Assembly (NCBI RefSeq): GCF_002994745.2
Contig: NC_037094.1
Coordinates: 12,833,001 to 12,897,000, forward strand
Direction of reading: 5' to 3'
Source of the DNA: Rosa chinensis
Taxonomy: Eukaryota; Streptophyta; Magnoliopsida; Rosales; Rosaceae
Length of the DNA stretch: 64,000 bases
Part shown: positions 46,518-59,944 of the stretch, in pieces
How the letters are laid out: each line of letters starts with the position of its first letter
Numbering within the stretch: position 1 is the stretch's first letter
Made by a program: the position numbers and the translations under genes
The notes under the pieces: generated by a model
Database searches by the model: none
Told to the model about the DNA's origin: nothing
The model's input: only the letters and a program-made list of their open reading frames with translations

Positions 46518-46830
46518 TGATAAGATGAAATAATTATCAGATGAAAAGCATAAGATTACAAGGTTGCACAAGAGAACAAAACAGTCCAACACAAGACAAT
46601 TGGGAGACAACTCGTGCTCTCTTAGCCAAGTACAATAGACAAAGCTTGTTGCTACATTACAGACCAAGAAGACCAAGCATAACCACATAATTGAAGCTAA
46701 CATCTCTCTTAACAATCACAAGTGATCTTATTGTATGATAGCAGCTAGGCTTGCTCACAATTGTAGTATTTATGTGTTCTCTTCTGTAATGATTTATCCA
46801 CTTCAATCAAGTAAATTCCATTTATCTTCA
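46518..46830 (+). repeat. 5' LTR of the outer element
   Basis: It begins TGATAAGATGAAATAATTATC and ends TTTATCTTCA, then the primer site. It is very similar to 58243-58568 with scattered substitutions and small indels, so the insertion is not recent. Confidence 0.88.
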
Positions 46831-46842
46831 TGGTATCAGAGC
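46831..46842 (+). other. primer-binding site of outer element
   Basis: TGGTATCAGAGC is complementary to the 3' end of initiator methionyl-tRNA and directly follows the 5' LTR, as in copia elements. Confidence 0.85.
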
Positions 46843-47092
46843 AATCTGCCTAACAGCTTTTGATCATGTGAACTCCAAAACTCTCCCTGGGTGTATGGAG
46901 TAAAATTTCTCCATACACCCACTGGTCTAAAACCGATTGCAGCACTCTGAATCCTTCTTCTTAGTTCAATTTTCAGTTCAAGTCAGTTTACATTCTTCTT
47001 CATATTCTTGTTATGTCCTCAAGCTAAGATCTTTCATTTTCACTTCAATTTTCAGTCTCAATTCCTCTTCCCTTGATTTCTTTTCTAGCACC

Positions 47093-47830
47093 TGTTAGAA
47101 CTTGCTCCGTTCTATTGATGTAAATCTATCTTAGCATGAACACAAGTAAACAAACATTTCTATGTAAATATATGTGGGAGTGCAGTAATGATCATAATTA
47201 GTATTTAGGATTGATATACCAGTCGTATGCTAATATAGGACTGATTGATATACCAGTCGTATGCTAATATAGGACTGAAACATCATATATATCCTGATAT
47301 TTGCAAAGTATATAAACTGTATGATATGTAAAGCAACATAAATGAAATCACCATGCACCATCAGATTCTGCATTTAAGCTTGGGATTGAAGTCTCTATAT
47401 CAATCATGTATCTGTAGAATACATAAACACCAGAAAACATATAGAACTGACCTTCTTGACACAGTTGAGTTTTCCATCTTAGTCTTCTCCTGATTTCACC
47501 TTTAACATCCTCTTAGTGAAGGGACTAATTGATGAGAATGATTCGTGCATTGGAAGGGACCAAAATATCTTATATATAAAGCATTGTATTGTCAGTTTCT
47601 TCCATCAAGAAACTGACAATGCATCCCAACTGCTTTTTCCAAAAACCAGAAAAACTCTCATGAGTCATAACTGTATTTATGAATTTCAAATTCTAATAGA
47701 TGTGATAAGTTGGACCAAAATGATTTTTTTAAGTCCTTAACTTATACTTGACATTTGAATTCAAAACTAAATCATATATGAATATATACTTAGGTTCTAC
47801 ATAATGTCGGGTTCATTAAGTTTTCTTACA
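47093..47830 (-). repeat. LTR (3' on minus strand) of the nested element
   Basis: It starts TGTTAGAACTTGCTCC and ends AGTTTTCTTACA. It is nearly identical to 52518-52596 plus 56107-56708. Confidence 0.85.
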
Positions 47831-49004
47831 TTCTCTCACTGAACTTGACATTATTTAGAAACTGAAGTATATATGATTTAGATACTAAAGTGTGCGCACT
47901 TTGAATTCAACTCACATCAAACAATCTGTTTCAAAATTCTGTCAATTATGGTCAACTACAAGGAATCAAAGAATGTCATGATGAATTAGAAAAGCATCAG
48001 CATTCAAAGATCACAATACAGCATACATAATCACATGAATTACCTCAAAATACAGTAACATAACATATGCCTAATCCATAATCCATAACGATCGTTCATA
48101 ATATAAGCATATGTTGTCCTGCCAGAATTTCTAATAACATAGAATTGGCAACCATATATTTCACACTACTTAATATTGTCAATCTGCAAGATTTGCTATT
48201 CATTGATAGCTTGCTGAATTTGTACAACTTGAGTATGCAGAATGATAATAAGGTGAAATTCCATAAATGTAGGTGAACTTTACCGATCAATTTAGTCTAA
48301 AATAATGAAAACAACTCTATACAATGATAAGTAAGAATGATAAACATCCAACTAACCTTGTATAAGTTACATTTTCCATGCTTTTCTGAAGAAAAGCATT
48401 CTTGGGGCACTAGTCTTCATGAAACTAATCTGCTTTAGACATTGTTGACTCTCCTTTTGTTTCCTTCAAAAATCAAATGTTGTTGCCAAAAAACAACATA
48501 TCATCAACATTCATGATTAGAAAATGAAGTTTCTCCCATGGGTCTTTAGAGATATACAATCATCCAAATTGTTTTCAGAGAACCAAACTTAGTGATCATC
48601 GATCTTCCACAAAAACTTCAAGCTACAACATTTAAATTTCTGCATTTTTCATTATTCATAGACTACTTTGCATACTTAAATTTTTCTCCATTGTCTAAGA
48701 CTGATGTATTACTGCAGTCATGTGCTAGGATTGATATATTGTTGCAATCCTAATCTGGAACTGATATGCTGCTATCTTGAAAGATAAACCACTTCTTCAT
48801 TTCACTAGCTACTTGTGATGAGGATACGGAATAAGCCCAACAATAACACCCAATATGCCTAAAGGCTCTATTTCTATATGAGTTGTTTATGCCTCCATTT
48901 GATATCCTTTCACCCTTGAGATCTTCTTGTCAGCACAGCTTCAACATTAATTGATCCTTCAAAGCTTTCTTCCTCCCTTTTTTTTATCAATGAATTTAAC
49001 CACC

Positions 49005-49088
49005 AATAAGGGCTTTGAATTCATTGTAGAATTTTCATCTAATAAGGGCTTTGAATTCATTGTAGAATTTTCATCTAATAAGGGCTTT
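49005..49088. repeat. 36-bp tandem repeat, about 2.3 copies
   Basis: The unit starts AATAAGGGCTTTGAATTC and repeats exactly at 49005-49040 and 49041-49076, followed by a partial third copy. It lies inside the nested retroelement. Confidence 0.9.
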
Positions 49089-52000
49089 TACCATCCATGT
49101 TCTCTGCCAAAGATACAACATGTACAGAAAAGAAGAATTTAGATGAGAAGATTTGCTCAAAACCTCATTATTCTTCAGTACATTCACCTTCTGGTTCTTG
49201 CTTTTCTTCTTCCCTGTATCCAATCTAATCTCTTCAAAGTATTTTTCCATCAAGTGTTTCTCTTACCCAAATTTCACACTGGATAGAATCTTCTATGACA
49301 AGTCAATAGCCTGATCAAAACCATTCTCTCCTCCACAGCGAACACTCACCAGTCACCATATTTATTATTTCGGCATACAAACATTGATCGAATTTTTCTG
49401 ACCCACCAAGCACAGTTTTGAAGTCCGCTAATCCTGTCAGTATTAATCCTGCAACATTAGGTTGGTTGGTGGTAGGGTTAGTAAAAGTCTTGGTGAGTTT
49501 TTTTGCTGCCTCAGCAATATAGTTGTGGATGCCTCCTCTCTAAGATGATAAAAAAGAACAGATGATTGTCCCTTCTTCCCTATTTCTTTGAGAGATTAAC
49601 ATGAGAATCTTCCAGTATATCTGTGATATAATTATCTTTTCCCATCACTGGTTCCACCAATAATAGTCTTGATGGTTGTCTTGAAAATTGCTTCACTCTT
49701 ATGCTTAGAGTTAGGCTCCAAAGACAACCATGTGAAGTCTTGAAAAGGACCAAATAGCCACCAATTGAAAGCCAAAATAGCATGTGTATTCCCCACTTCT
49801 ATTCTAAATCCAAGCTCCCAAGAACAAGTAGAGAAAACCAACACCACCAATGAAAATTGTTGAGACTATTAATTTGCTAACTTGAAAAGCCTAGATAACT
49901 TGATGGAACATGAACTCATTTTGATGACTTCATAAACATACTGAACAAGAGCACTACAAGAAGATTTATGTCTAGGAAATTATCAATGCATGATTGATGC
50001 CTGAAGAAGGAGGAGTCAGAAACTGAAATCTAGAACTCTGAACTTCCAGATTTCCCACAAAATAAGGTTCATAAGTCCTCCATCATCCTTTTAGTTACTC
50101 TAGACCTATAGTGCTCTTCTTACTCAAACTTTGGACCCTTCCAAACGTGTACCTTTTCTTTCCTTGATGAACTCCCCTAATATTACCTTGTTCTTTCAAG
50201 CTATACATGAACACTAATATTTCTGTGCAAATATAACTAGGATAGATACTGCACTTGCAATTCCAGAAAACAAAAACTTGCAGAACAACAAACTTACTTG
50301 AAGAACTGAATTCGTTAATTTTTAATGCATCTCCTTGTTGTTATTTGCTGCTCTCATATGGATTTCCTTCAACGCATGATCATAATCTTATACTCCCAAG
50401 TTCAACTCAATGTCACTTTACCATTTTCCTAAATTTGAGTCATCATGTAGTTCAACATGATTGATGCTCAAAGGAAAATGTCTATATGTACATGAAGTTG
50501 ATCAGTAAAATCATTCTAGTTTATCATAATACTAGAATTGTAAGTATGTCCCAAATAAAATGAAAATTCATGAATTGAACATTCATTTCACACCAAATAC
50601 ATATGTTTAGAAAATAGAGTTCAACCATTTTCAAGATTTTGACATCCTTTAGGGTGTACTAATCTCTAATGATATCTGAATGTTCAATTTTCATCATATA
50701 CAAAATCAAGAACCACATGTTTGATTCCAGATTTTTTTGGAAATAAGGATCAAATTAAATTTTAAGTTGCTTGATTTTATTGTTGAAAACCAAACGAGAC
50801 AATTAATCTCCTTTACACTAAGCCATTTTGACAGCATTTAGCATTTAAGAAGATTTAATTGACTTTATATCAACAATGTGATCATGACCAATCTGAAAGC
50901 CATTTACTGAAATATGTATGTATATATGCAGAAAATGAACTCTTCTATTTTCGAGATTTGACATCCTTTGTGGAGTACTATTCTCTAATAGTTTTGAATG
51001 TTCATTCACCTATAATATATACAAGATTATAAAACCAAATGTTTGATGTAAATTTCTTTGGAAATTATACTCAAATTTAATTTCAAGTCTCATAATCTCA
51101 TTCTGATGAAACTGAATACAGTGTAATTGCTATATATTGGTCACTTTGACAACACTTTATTATGCAACATATAACTGAATTCATACTATATATTTCATCA
51201 GCATGTTTGATCCTTTAGAATCTTCATATATGAGACCACTTTGGCAGCACACCACATATGAAGTTTTCAAGATCAATATCAGAAACTTTAAACATGCATA
51301 TCCATTATTCAGCATTTCAAAATGATATGGAAAACATAAATATGCACTGAGATGAATACAATGTAATCTTCATATGAAATAGAGGTCCTATATTGAATCA
51401 AAAGTGCTATAAGAGTCTACCTTTGGCTAAACTTAATAAGCTGATATCAGAAAAATTCTATGACAGACTCATGAATTTGGAAATTCATAACTAATCCCAG
51501 AAAATTCCATTTTTTGTGATTCTAGTTCCAAATGACTGTTTAAGATGTTTACTAAAACTCTTTAGAAGAAACCGACTCCAAATTCACAGTGGATCAATAC
51601 AGTTTTGCAAAAGTAAGTGACTGAGTTGAAATTCCAGAAAATCTGAAAGTAGCTAAAATCTTTTCATTGTGAGAGGTTACACAAAATGACCTGCAATGAA
51701 ATGTCTCAGAATAAGCACATGTAAACACATATACTATAATTTACATATTAGGAGTGCTGTAGTATTCGCATCCTAGCTTAGGACTGCAACAATGTATCTA
51801 TCCTAATGTCTACAAATTTACATGAACAAAAGATCGACTATGACAAATATAGGATTGATATAGTATTCCGATCCTAAGTTAGGATGCGTAAATCATTGCA
51901 ATCCTTCAACACAATAATCTCATATGTAAGATAATGATTATGTCAAATACAAGATTGTTATTAAACAACAACACGAATCATAAAAGATAAAGATAAAGAT

Positions 52001-52503
52001 AATCTGTAGTAGAATAAGTGTAAATTTAAGGCAAGATTTATAAAAGCATGTGATTCTAACAAGATGTAGTTCCAGAATCTATTGATGCTTCTCCAAGATC
52101 CTCTCATCAATTAAACAAACGAAGGATTGCTATTTTGGATATATAACTCATCTGCTCATAAAGCAAGGCCTGGATTGACACCAACTTGGTAGAAGGCACT
52201 ATTTGGTGATCAACAGGAGTGATAGAGGTTGGTGATTGCCTTAATGGCTCTCTAGTCATTTTCTCCTCCTCTCAACGAATGAGGATGATGGATAATCAAT
52301 TTGGGAGAACCCAATTTCATTAACATCAATCCAGAGCAAATAGGATTTGCAAAGATGAGAGCGTGCATATGTGGATAAATGCATCAGATATGCAATATAT
52401 ATGTATATAACTGCATACGGATTATGTGAACAAAAATTCCCATAATTCATTTCAAAAGAAATTGCTTGAATATCAATAACATATATTCATCTAAGTATAG
52501 ATC

Positions 52504-52515
52504 GCTCTGATACCA
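52504..52515 (-). other. primer-binding site of nested element
   Basis: GCTCTGATACCA on the plus strand equals TGGTATCAGAGC on the minus strand. It sits two bases from the LTR starting at 52518, fixing the element's orientation. Confidence 0.85.
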
Positions 52516-53094
52516 ATTGTTAGAACTTGCTCCGTTCTATTGCTATAAATCTATCTTAGCATGAACACAAGTAAACAAACATTTCTATGTAAATATCACT
52601 ACACCAAAAATAGTCTTTTATGGCCCACCATATGTGCAGTAAAAAGGCTTTTACGACACACACAAACTGGTCGTAAAAGCTCGCGCCGTAAAAGACCCCA
52701 TGTATTTTACGGCGTGCAAAAAAAACGTCATAAAAGAATAATTTAGCATGCCTTAAAAGCGGTTCCATAAATGTCATTTAAGTCATTTACGGCCTACATT
52801 GCATGTCGTAAAAGACCTCATATTAAAGGCACACTCTGCACACGCCGTAAAAGAGTGTCTAAACTTCTATTTAAGGCACACACTACGGGCCGTAAAGGAG
52901 GTCTGTTCAAACAAAAAGAAATTAAAAAAAAAACTTTTTGCTCAAATGTCATACTCATATTACCCTTACTATAGTTAATTTCATTTACAAAGTAACAAAT
53001 GGAAATGTATTAGTAGAACTCATTAAAACAAATATTTGAAGTTACCTAACTACAAATGGAAAATTCAACAATGTGTTAACATATGACATGCATA

Positions 53095-53340
53095 GAATTG
53101 CCTTAAAAGTGGTAAAATGAGTCCTCAAAATAGTAATATTAGTCCTCAAAGTAGTAACATGAGTCCTTCAAGTGGTAAATTTTCTTAGTTACCACATGAG
53201 TCCTCAAAATAGTAATATTAGTCCTCCAAGTGGTAACATGAGTCCTTAAAGTGGTAAATTTTCTTAGTTTACCATATGAGTCCTGAAAATAGTAATATTA
53301 GTCCTCAAAGTGATAACATGAGTCCTTAGAGGGGTAAAAA
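53095..53340. repeat. tandem minisatellite in CACTA 3
   Basis: Units of about 80 bp contain AATAGTAATATTAGTCCTC and GGTAACATGAGTCCTT in three diverged rounds. Near-duplicates within the unit suggest a smaller ancestral repeat of about 22 bp. Confidence 0.7.
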
Positions 53341-54409
53341 TAGTTGATGTATGAGAAATGTTAACATACCATAGCTTTACCCACTACAAATAAGGAATTT
53401 AAGCTAATTCAGTGTAATACTATATCTCCCTCTGGTTTCCTTTCGATATGCTTCTGCTTCAATTATCATGTCCTCTTCTCTGCTGAGCTTTTATTCTTAT
53501 TAATCAACTGATAGCTAGTATTGAGCTTGCATCTAACCTGTCAACTAGAAACAAGCAACTTCTATCAACATACTGTACATCATCACCCCAATCACATATA
53601 AATGAACTCAAAATTTCATGTTGCGTATAATGGAGAACTTATATATCTATAGAGTTTAGCATTTATACTATGTATAGATGGAGAAGTTTTAGGGTGCAAC
53701 TTTTGAAGATCCTAAAATGCTCTCAGCTAAATATTTTTTTGGCTCATTTCCTTCTGCTTTCTCCTTACTCATTTACACCCTTTTATGCCACCATCAAAAT
53801 TCAGTAAATTTGTATGTTTAAAGAAAAAATCACAATCTTGCCAACTCCCCTTCACATTGCAGACACAGAAAAAAGTCATATGTCACCATTCTGCACTTAT
53901 CTTCTACTTCATTGCTCTAGTGTCCAATGATGCATTAAAAATTGTTTCCTGAAGAATTTTATTGTATTCTAACTATGAACATAATTACTTGGGAGGGTAT
54001 CATGTAGTTGCTCTCTGACTCTGACGGAGATATGCAAAACCAAGACACAGAGTGCTACTCTAGTATTACTTATATTCCAAAAGCAAGACATTCCATGACA
54101 TCAAGTTGGTAAATATAGGTGCAAATGGGTTCAAAAGTCATTTAAATTGAGAAGCAAAGTTCTGATCTAGCAATGACAAGATACAAAATCATCTAAAATT
54201 GCAAACATAACCAGACAGTTTTAATGAATGAACTGTAATATCCAAGCTAAGAAAGAGTAAAACCTCCATAGTTTTTATTATCTAAGTCGTAACTCTTGTT
54301 TGGCTGAAGAGATAAAACACCAGGAACACCAGTATATGGAGCATTTAGTCCACAATATGCAAAAAATCCCAAATGTGGGCATACTAAATTTCATTTCGTT
54401 CATATTCTA

Positions 54410-55010
54410 ACTTGCCAGATTGCTTGTGGATTCATCATCAATTTCACAATAGAACCCAAAAGTTACATTTCCAGGAAACATGATATATACACATTTGTGC
54501 ATCTTTTTCACTACAGACAAACATACCAATCAGTTGAAGTAAATAATAGAAGGAAGCAAAAAGTAAACTCATAATAAGATACTTACTTTCCCAAGACCTT
54601 TGTTAGTATTTGAGCATAATAATCAACCATTTGCGCCTTTTACGCCATTCCCAGGTTTATCCATTCGAACAAGCTAGTGTTTGGTATTCCTAAGTGGAAA
54701 TAACAAAGTTGCATTTTGAACATTTGAAAAACTGTAATCCTTTTTCACATAACCAAAATCTGGGTCAGGCCTAACCAATAAAACCCCCGGTTAACTTAAA
54801 ACAAAGACATGCAAAGAATTAAACAATTCAACATTGACATTAATGAGCAACAAGCAATTGAACTAAACATGGGTAAAAATGATAGAATTTTACGTGCAAG
54901 CTTCTGGGAAGTTTCATCATTAACATCACAACAAAAGCCAAAATGAGTATCGCAAGAAGCATTGAATATACACATCTGAGCATCCTTCTCACTGTAGAAA
55001 CCAACATTGA
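54410..55010 (-). other. duplicated exon-like segments in CACTA 3, function unknown
   Basis: Two minus-strand segments, about 54415-54530 and 54885-55005, are similar. Both read through SEKDAQMCI and then an F-G/W-F-C segment and a D-E-S/T block. They may be two diverged copies of one captured exon. I cannot name the gene, and no full frame exists. Confidence 0.3.
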
Positions 55011-56713
55011 AGCATAGTTAAGCATGAAAGCCTAAGTAGTTCCACAGTGGCAAACAAAATTAAAGCTTACCCACTTGCTCAAAACTCTTTGAACGGTTTA
55101 AATATAGTATTTAATAACTTCTTGTTTAGAAATGACCCTTTGTGGAGGAGTCTCCATGAGCACCATCTAGTGGCAGGAACTTGAAGCTGAGAGTATTTTA
55201 GGATCTAATCAGATTAGTCCTCAAACACAGCAGATTACACAGCAGTCTCAATTCACCACAGCATACAAAGTAAACTACAGGCATATAAAGAAAAGAAAAA
55301 CTACAGTCTCAATCCACCACAATAGTCTTAATTAATGTTTAATAATGAGAATTAACATCCTTCTTCAATATTAGCTAGTCTAATAGTATCAAATCTATGT
55401 GAGAGTTTAACATCATAATCTAAAGGATCCACATCTAGCAAAAGCAATCGAACTTTGTGTCCATTTTATCATATACGTTAATATTGCAGGACAGTCAAAT
55501 TCATGGACCTCTTTGAAGAAAAAATAAAAGGGTTCAACATTGTTGTACCAAACTACCAATTACATTGAACGCGTATCCTGGTACTTACCCATCTATGTGA
55601 AGAACATCTTCCCAAGCCTGTGGTTGCTTACATTTTTCCCTACAAACTGGTAAGTGTTAAAAAAAATCCCACATAAGAGTATCAGACTTCACCATAGAAA
55701 CAAGGCTAAATGTTTGGTGGAAACAACAACTAACTAGCAGAAACATACTTGAAGTCCTAGAACACCATTGGATGCCATGAGTGGAATGTTGCTGCAAATA
55801 TAAGCAGTTCATGCATGAAAAGAAGCCAGCTAACAATCGATGACGGTGCGATAGTGTCAGGATTCTGCTCCTTCAAATCGACAGAGCTGCTCAATAACCA
55901 TTAGAAAATTATGAATATCAAAAGCCCAAAAAATAGAATTGGCATACCAAAGTGAAGCATGTTCATCCCCAATCTGAAAGAAATCCTAAAAGGTGAAATG
56001 TAAAGAAACCCCAATTTGGTGTGCAGATGAAGGGAAAGATGAGAGAGAAGTATCTACCCACCTGAATTGCTAGAGGATAGGCATGGCTTCAACATCGACT
56101 GGTGCTTTTAGCATTTAGGATTGATATGCCAGTCGTATGCTAATATAGGACTGAAACATCATATATATCCTGATATCTGCAAAGTATATAAATTGTATGA
56201 TATGTAAAGCAACATAAATGAAATCACCGTGCACCATCAGATTCTGCATTTAAGCTTGGGATTGAAGTTGCTATATTAATCATGTATCTGCAGAATACAT
56301 AAACACCAGAAAACAGATAGAACTGACCTTCTTGACACAGTTGAGTTTTTCATCTTGGTCTTCTTCTAATTTCACCTTTAGCATCCTCTTAGTGATGAGA
56401 CTAATTGATGAGAATAATTCGTGCATCAGAAGGGACCAAAATGTCTGATATATAAAGCATTGTATTGTCAGTTTCTTCCATCAACAAACTGACAATGCAT
56501 CCCAACTGCTTTTTCAAAAAACCAGATAAACTCTCATGAGTCATAACTGTATTTATGAATTTCAAATTCTAATAGATGTGATAAGTTGGACCAAAATGAT
56601 TTTCTTAAGTCCTTAACTTGTACTTGATATTTGAATTCAAAACTAAATCATATATATGAATATATACTTAGGTTCTACACAATGTCGGGTTCATTAAGTT
56701 TTCTTACAGCACC

Positions 56714-58242
56714 ATCACCAAATCCCAACAACCCTTCTCCTCCATAGTTTCTTTTTGATTAACCTTAGATTTTTATTTGGAGAATAGCAACCACTTTCCT
56801 CTGTTAATTTGCTTTCTCAGCTCCTCTACTCCTACAAACTACCTCTTTTTCATTTCTCTACAAGAGAAAATTCCATTCATTTAGAACTCTTGCTTAGAAG
56901 CTCTTTGATCCCCCTTATGGCACCTCCCTCCTCTCAACATATTACTCTCTCTCTCCTGAAGCCTCTCATACCACTCATTGGCAACAATTTGTTGTTTCCT
57001 GATGATCAAGCACTTTTTTTTGCGTCCAAGGCTCCAAGCAATCTCCAAATTCCAGAAAATGATTTTCTCTACTTGCTTTCTCTTCCACCTCTCGCTACAC
57101 AGCAACCACGATCTTCTTTCACTTTTTGATTATAAAACAGCCTTCTCTTCTGCATTAGCATTACTACATCTCTCTTCTTCATTGGCCGCTCTTCTACAAT
57201 GATCTCTCTTCTACTTCAATCTTCTTTTCCTATGTTTCCACTGCACTTATTTATATGTTTCTCTCATCAATCATTGTTCAACAATTTCATATAGAATTTC
57301 TTCTACCTCTCTTTAATATCTTCTTCTAGCTCCTCCTCCTCTCATCATCCTTTGAGATATTGAATTCCAAAATCACTTTCTATACTCTGCTCACTCTCTG
57401 TCTTCTTCTCACAACTACCATGGCAACTACATCTATGTCATCCCAAAAGAACAGACCACTACTCATCGTATTTAACTTTCTCTATTTAATCATCCTTTTA
57501 GTTTTTAGTATGTATGTCCTCGTTTTCTCCCACATCCTCCCTATCACTTTGTGTACGTTTTTCTGTCCACATACTTGCAAACTCTCTCTATCACATCTAT
57601 GGCTTAGCTACTGGAAAAAAAAACCATGTCCAACACCCTTTCTCACTTCCTAACTTGTCAACACCATGCGTCATGTTCCTCTTGCTTTTTACTTTATTTT
57701 TTGTCTCTCTCTGCCTTCTTTTTGCGTTTGTTTTTGCTTTGTTCAAGTCTCTTCCTCACTTTGCATGTGATTGCTGCCTTTTTTCTTTTCTTTTTCTTAA
57801 AAAACCCGAAACTCTCTTTCTCTATTCTTCCAATTTTCAGTTCCGCTTTGGTACACAAATTCAGTTTCTTTTCAGCTTGGGAGAAATCCTTCTCCTCCTC
57901 TCGGCATTAGGCAACCATCTTCTTCTCCAACATCAATCAGCAGACATTCTGATCTTCCTTCTTCTCCACACATCTTCCCTTTTCCTTTCTTAAAATTTCC
58001 TTCAACCATGCTTGCAAACTCTCTCTTCCTTTCTTGTCATAACTATGTATCCTGCTCCTTTCTTGCTATTACTTTGGTTTAGTCTCTCTGTTCCATGCTT
58101 TTGTTTTCTGCCCTTTTTTGCTTTGTTCAAACCTCTTTGCCAAACTTAGCCAACATATTTCACAAAGAGTCTTGCACGCATAGTTTTTGTCATCTAACTT
58201 CCAAGCTGATTGCTTCACATCCTGCATCAGCTTGTGGGGGGA
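56714..58242 (+). other. CT-rich internal region of the outer element
   Basis: Strongly pyrimidine-rich. Open frames of 70-160 codons arise from this composition and give hydrophobic Ser/Leu/Phe strings without domains. I treat them as non-coding. Confidence 0.5.
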
Positions 58243-58568
58243 TGCTAAGATGAAATCATTATCAAAAGAAAAGCATAAGATTACAAGGCTGCAAAAGAGA
58301 ACAAAACACTCCATCACAAGACAATTGGGAGACAACTCATGCTCTCTCAACCAATTACAATAGACAAAGCTTGTTGCTACATTGCAGACCAAGAAGACCA
58401 AGCTCAACCATATAATTGAACTGCACAGCTGACATCTCTCTTAACAATCACATGTGATCTTATTGTATGATAGCAGCAAGGCTTGCTCATAATTGTAGTA
58501 TTTATATGTGTTCTCTTCGATCTGTAATGATTTATCCACTTCAATCAAGCAAATTCCATTTATCTTCA
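58243..58568 (+). repeat. 3' LTR of the outer element
   Basis: It begins TGCTAAGATGAAATCATTATC, just after a purine tract, and ends TTTATCTTCA next to the TSD ATCTT. Confidence 0.88.
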
Positions 58569-58795
58569 ATCTTCTTTTCTATAACTTTTAAGTCATATGT
58601 GTTTGTAATGCATTGGTAAAGAAGTATGTAAAAAACAAATTGTTAACTTCAATATGATAGAAAAAAAAAATGAGCTAAAAAAAAATCCCTACATGAGTGA
58701 AAAAGAGTATCACGTCCTCCCAATGTTACAGGATCAATGACATCCAACGCAGGCAACAGTACTCCCTGCTAACTGAAACTCTCAGTACAACGCAC

Positions 58796-59900
58796 CACTA
58801 CAACAAAAAGTCTTTTTAGCGACCAAGTTTTTTGCGAGGAATTTATTTTCCTCAGTAAATGTCACTTTTTACGAGGAATATGTTGATTCCTCACTAAATG
58901 TCATTAGGTTTTCTGCGAGAAACATAATTTCCTCACTATACACCACTTTCTACGACGAATATTTCAGTTCATCACTAAAGGTGACCACAATTTGGTCTCC
59001 TAAATCATCATGTTATTGGCGAGGAAATATGAGACTTCAGTGAGGAATTTTTTCATCGCTAAAAAGACATTCAACGAGAAAATAACGATTTCGTCGTTAT
59101 TAGTTTGGCGGAAAATTATGTAAAACCCGCCAACTTCAACGACGACAAAACTATGGTTTCCTCACTAACAGTCCGTGTTTTGCGAGGAACTATTTCCTCG
59201 TCAAAAGAAGCATTTAGCGAGGGAAATACACTTTCCTCGCTATTTGTTTGGCAGAAAATTATGTGAAACCCGCCAAATCTGGTAGCGACAAAACTATAGG
59301 TTCCTTGCTAAATGTCAATGTTTAGCGAGGAAACATTTGGTCTCCAAAAGATGCAGTTTGCGAGGAAATAATTAAGTCGTCGCTATAGTTTTGGTGGGAA
59401 GTTTTCTCGAACCCTCCAAATTGTATGACGACGGAAGTATGATTTCCTCGCTAAAAGATGACTTTTAATGATGAACGATTTCCTCGCTAAAAGCGGGATT
59501 TTATCGATGAATGATTTCCTCGCTAAAATAGAAATTTTATAGATGAATGATTTTCTAGCTATTTATACATTTAGTGAGAAATTGATAATTTCGACGTAAT
59601 AGTTTTGGCAGAAGGTTTTTTGAACCTACCAAATTTAATAGTGATGAAATAAGTCTTCCTCGCTAAAGTTATTATTTTATCGAGGAAATAATTAAGTCGT
59701 CGCTATAGTTTTGGTAGGAAGTTTTTAGCGATAATTGATTTTCTTGCCTTTGATACATTTAGCGAGATATTAATAATTTCAACTCAATGGCTGGAAGTTT
59801 TTTGAACCGCCAAATTTAATAGCAGTGAAACCATGTCTTCTTCACTAATAAAGATATTATATAATTGAAGAAAGACATGTTCTTGCCGTTAGTACATTAG
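58796..59900. mobile_element. CACTA element 4, left end
   Basis: CACTACAACAAAAAGTC begins at 58796 and is followed by a dense array of GCGAGGAAA / TTTCCTCGCTAAA subterminal repeats up to about 59900. A matching right terminus was not found, so the element is truncated or continues beyond the window. Confidence 0.7.
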
Positions 59901-59944
59901 ATGACCAACTAATTATTTTGTGGTCGTGTCATATATTAGATCCT

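Larger units (their letters stand above)
52597..56106. mobile_element. CACTA element 3, right end deleted, inside an LTR
   Basis: The left terminus CACTACACCAAAAATAG follows TAT. Subterminal motifs CGTAAAAG / CTTTTACG recur to about 52900. No right TIR is found before the host LTR resumes at about 56107, and about 30 bp of the LTR is also missing, implying a deletion. The interior to the right is AT-rich, with exon-like pieces on the minus strand but no transposase. Confidence 0.6.
47093..56708 (-). mobile_element. nested LTR retroelement, minus orientation, TSD GCACC
   Basis: One LTR is 47093-47830 (738 bp). The second begins at 52518, is interrupted from 52597, resumes at about 56107 and ends at 56708 with TTCTTACA. 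The exact 5-bp duplication GCACC lies at 47088-47092 and 56709-56713. GCTCTGATACCA at 52504-52515 is the complement of the initiator-Met primer site and shows minus orientation. The 4.7 kb internal region has only short, broken frames; a weak gag-like piece may exist at about 49580-49850. It is degenerate or non-autonomous. Confidence 0.85.
46518..58568 (+). mobile_element. complete non-autonomous copia-type LTR element (outer), TSD ATCTT
   Basis: Related LTRs lie at 46518-46830 and 58243-58568 (about 313 and 326 bp). The 5-bp duplication ATCTT flanks them at 46513-46517 and 58569-58573. TGGTATCAGAGC at 46831, the initiator-Met tRNA primer site, follows the first LTR, and a purine tract (GTGGGGGGA) precedes the second. 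Without the nested element (47093-56708) it is only about 2.4 kb. The internal sequence is CT-rich with no gag or pol, so it depends on other elements for its proteins. Confidence 0.88.

Noticed and set aside
46485..46715. Conserved minus-strand frame, repeated at 58069-58407 (FLVCNVATSFVYC)
   Set aside because: The two are the LTRs of the same element; similarity is due to the LTR pair and not to a protein.
52597..52980. Repeated CGTAAAAG units considered as a CRISPR-like or satellite array
   Set aside because: Irregular spacing, both orientations and a CACTA terminus identify them as transposon subterminal repeats.
57360..57993. Hydrophobic frames suggesting membrane proteins
   Set aside because: The region is CT-rich, which forces Ser/Leu/Phe strings in all frames. 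It lies inside a non-autonomous retroelement.
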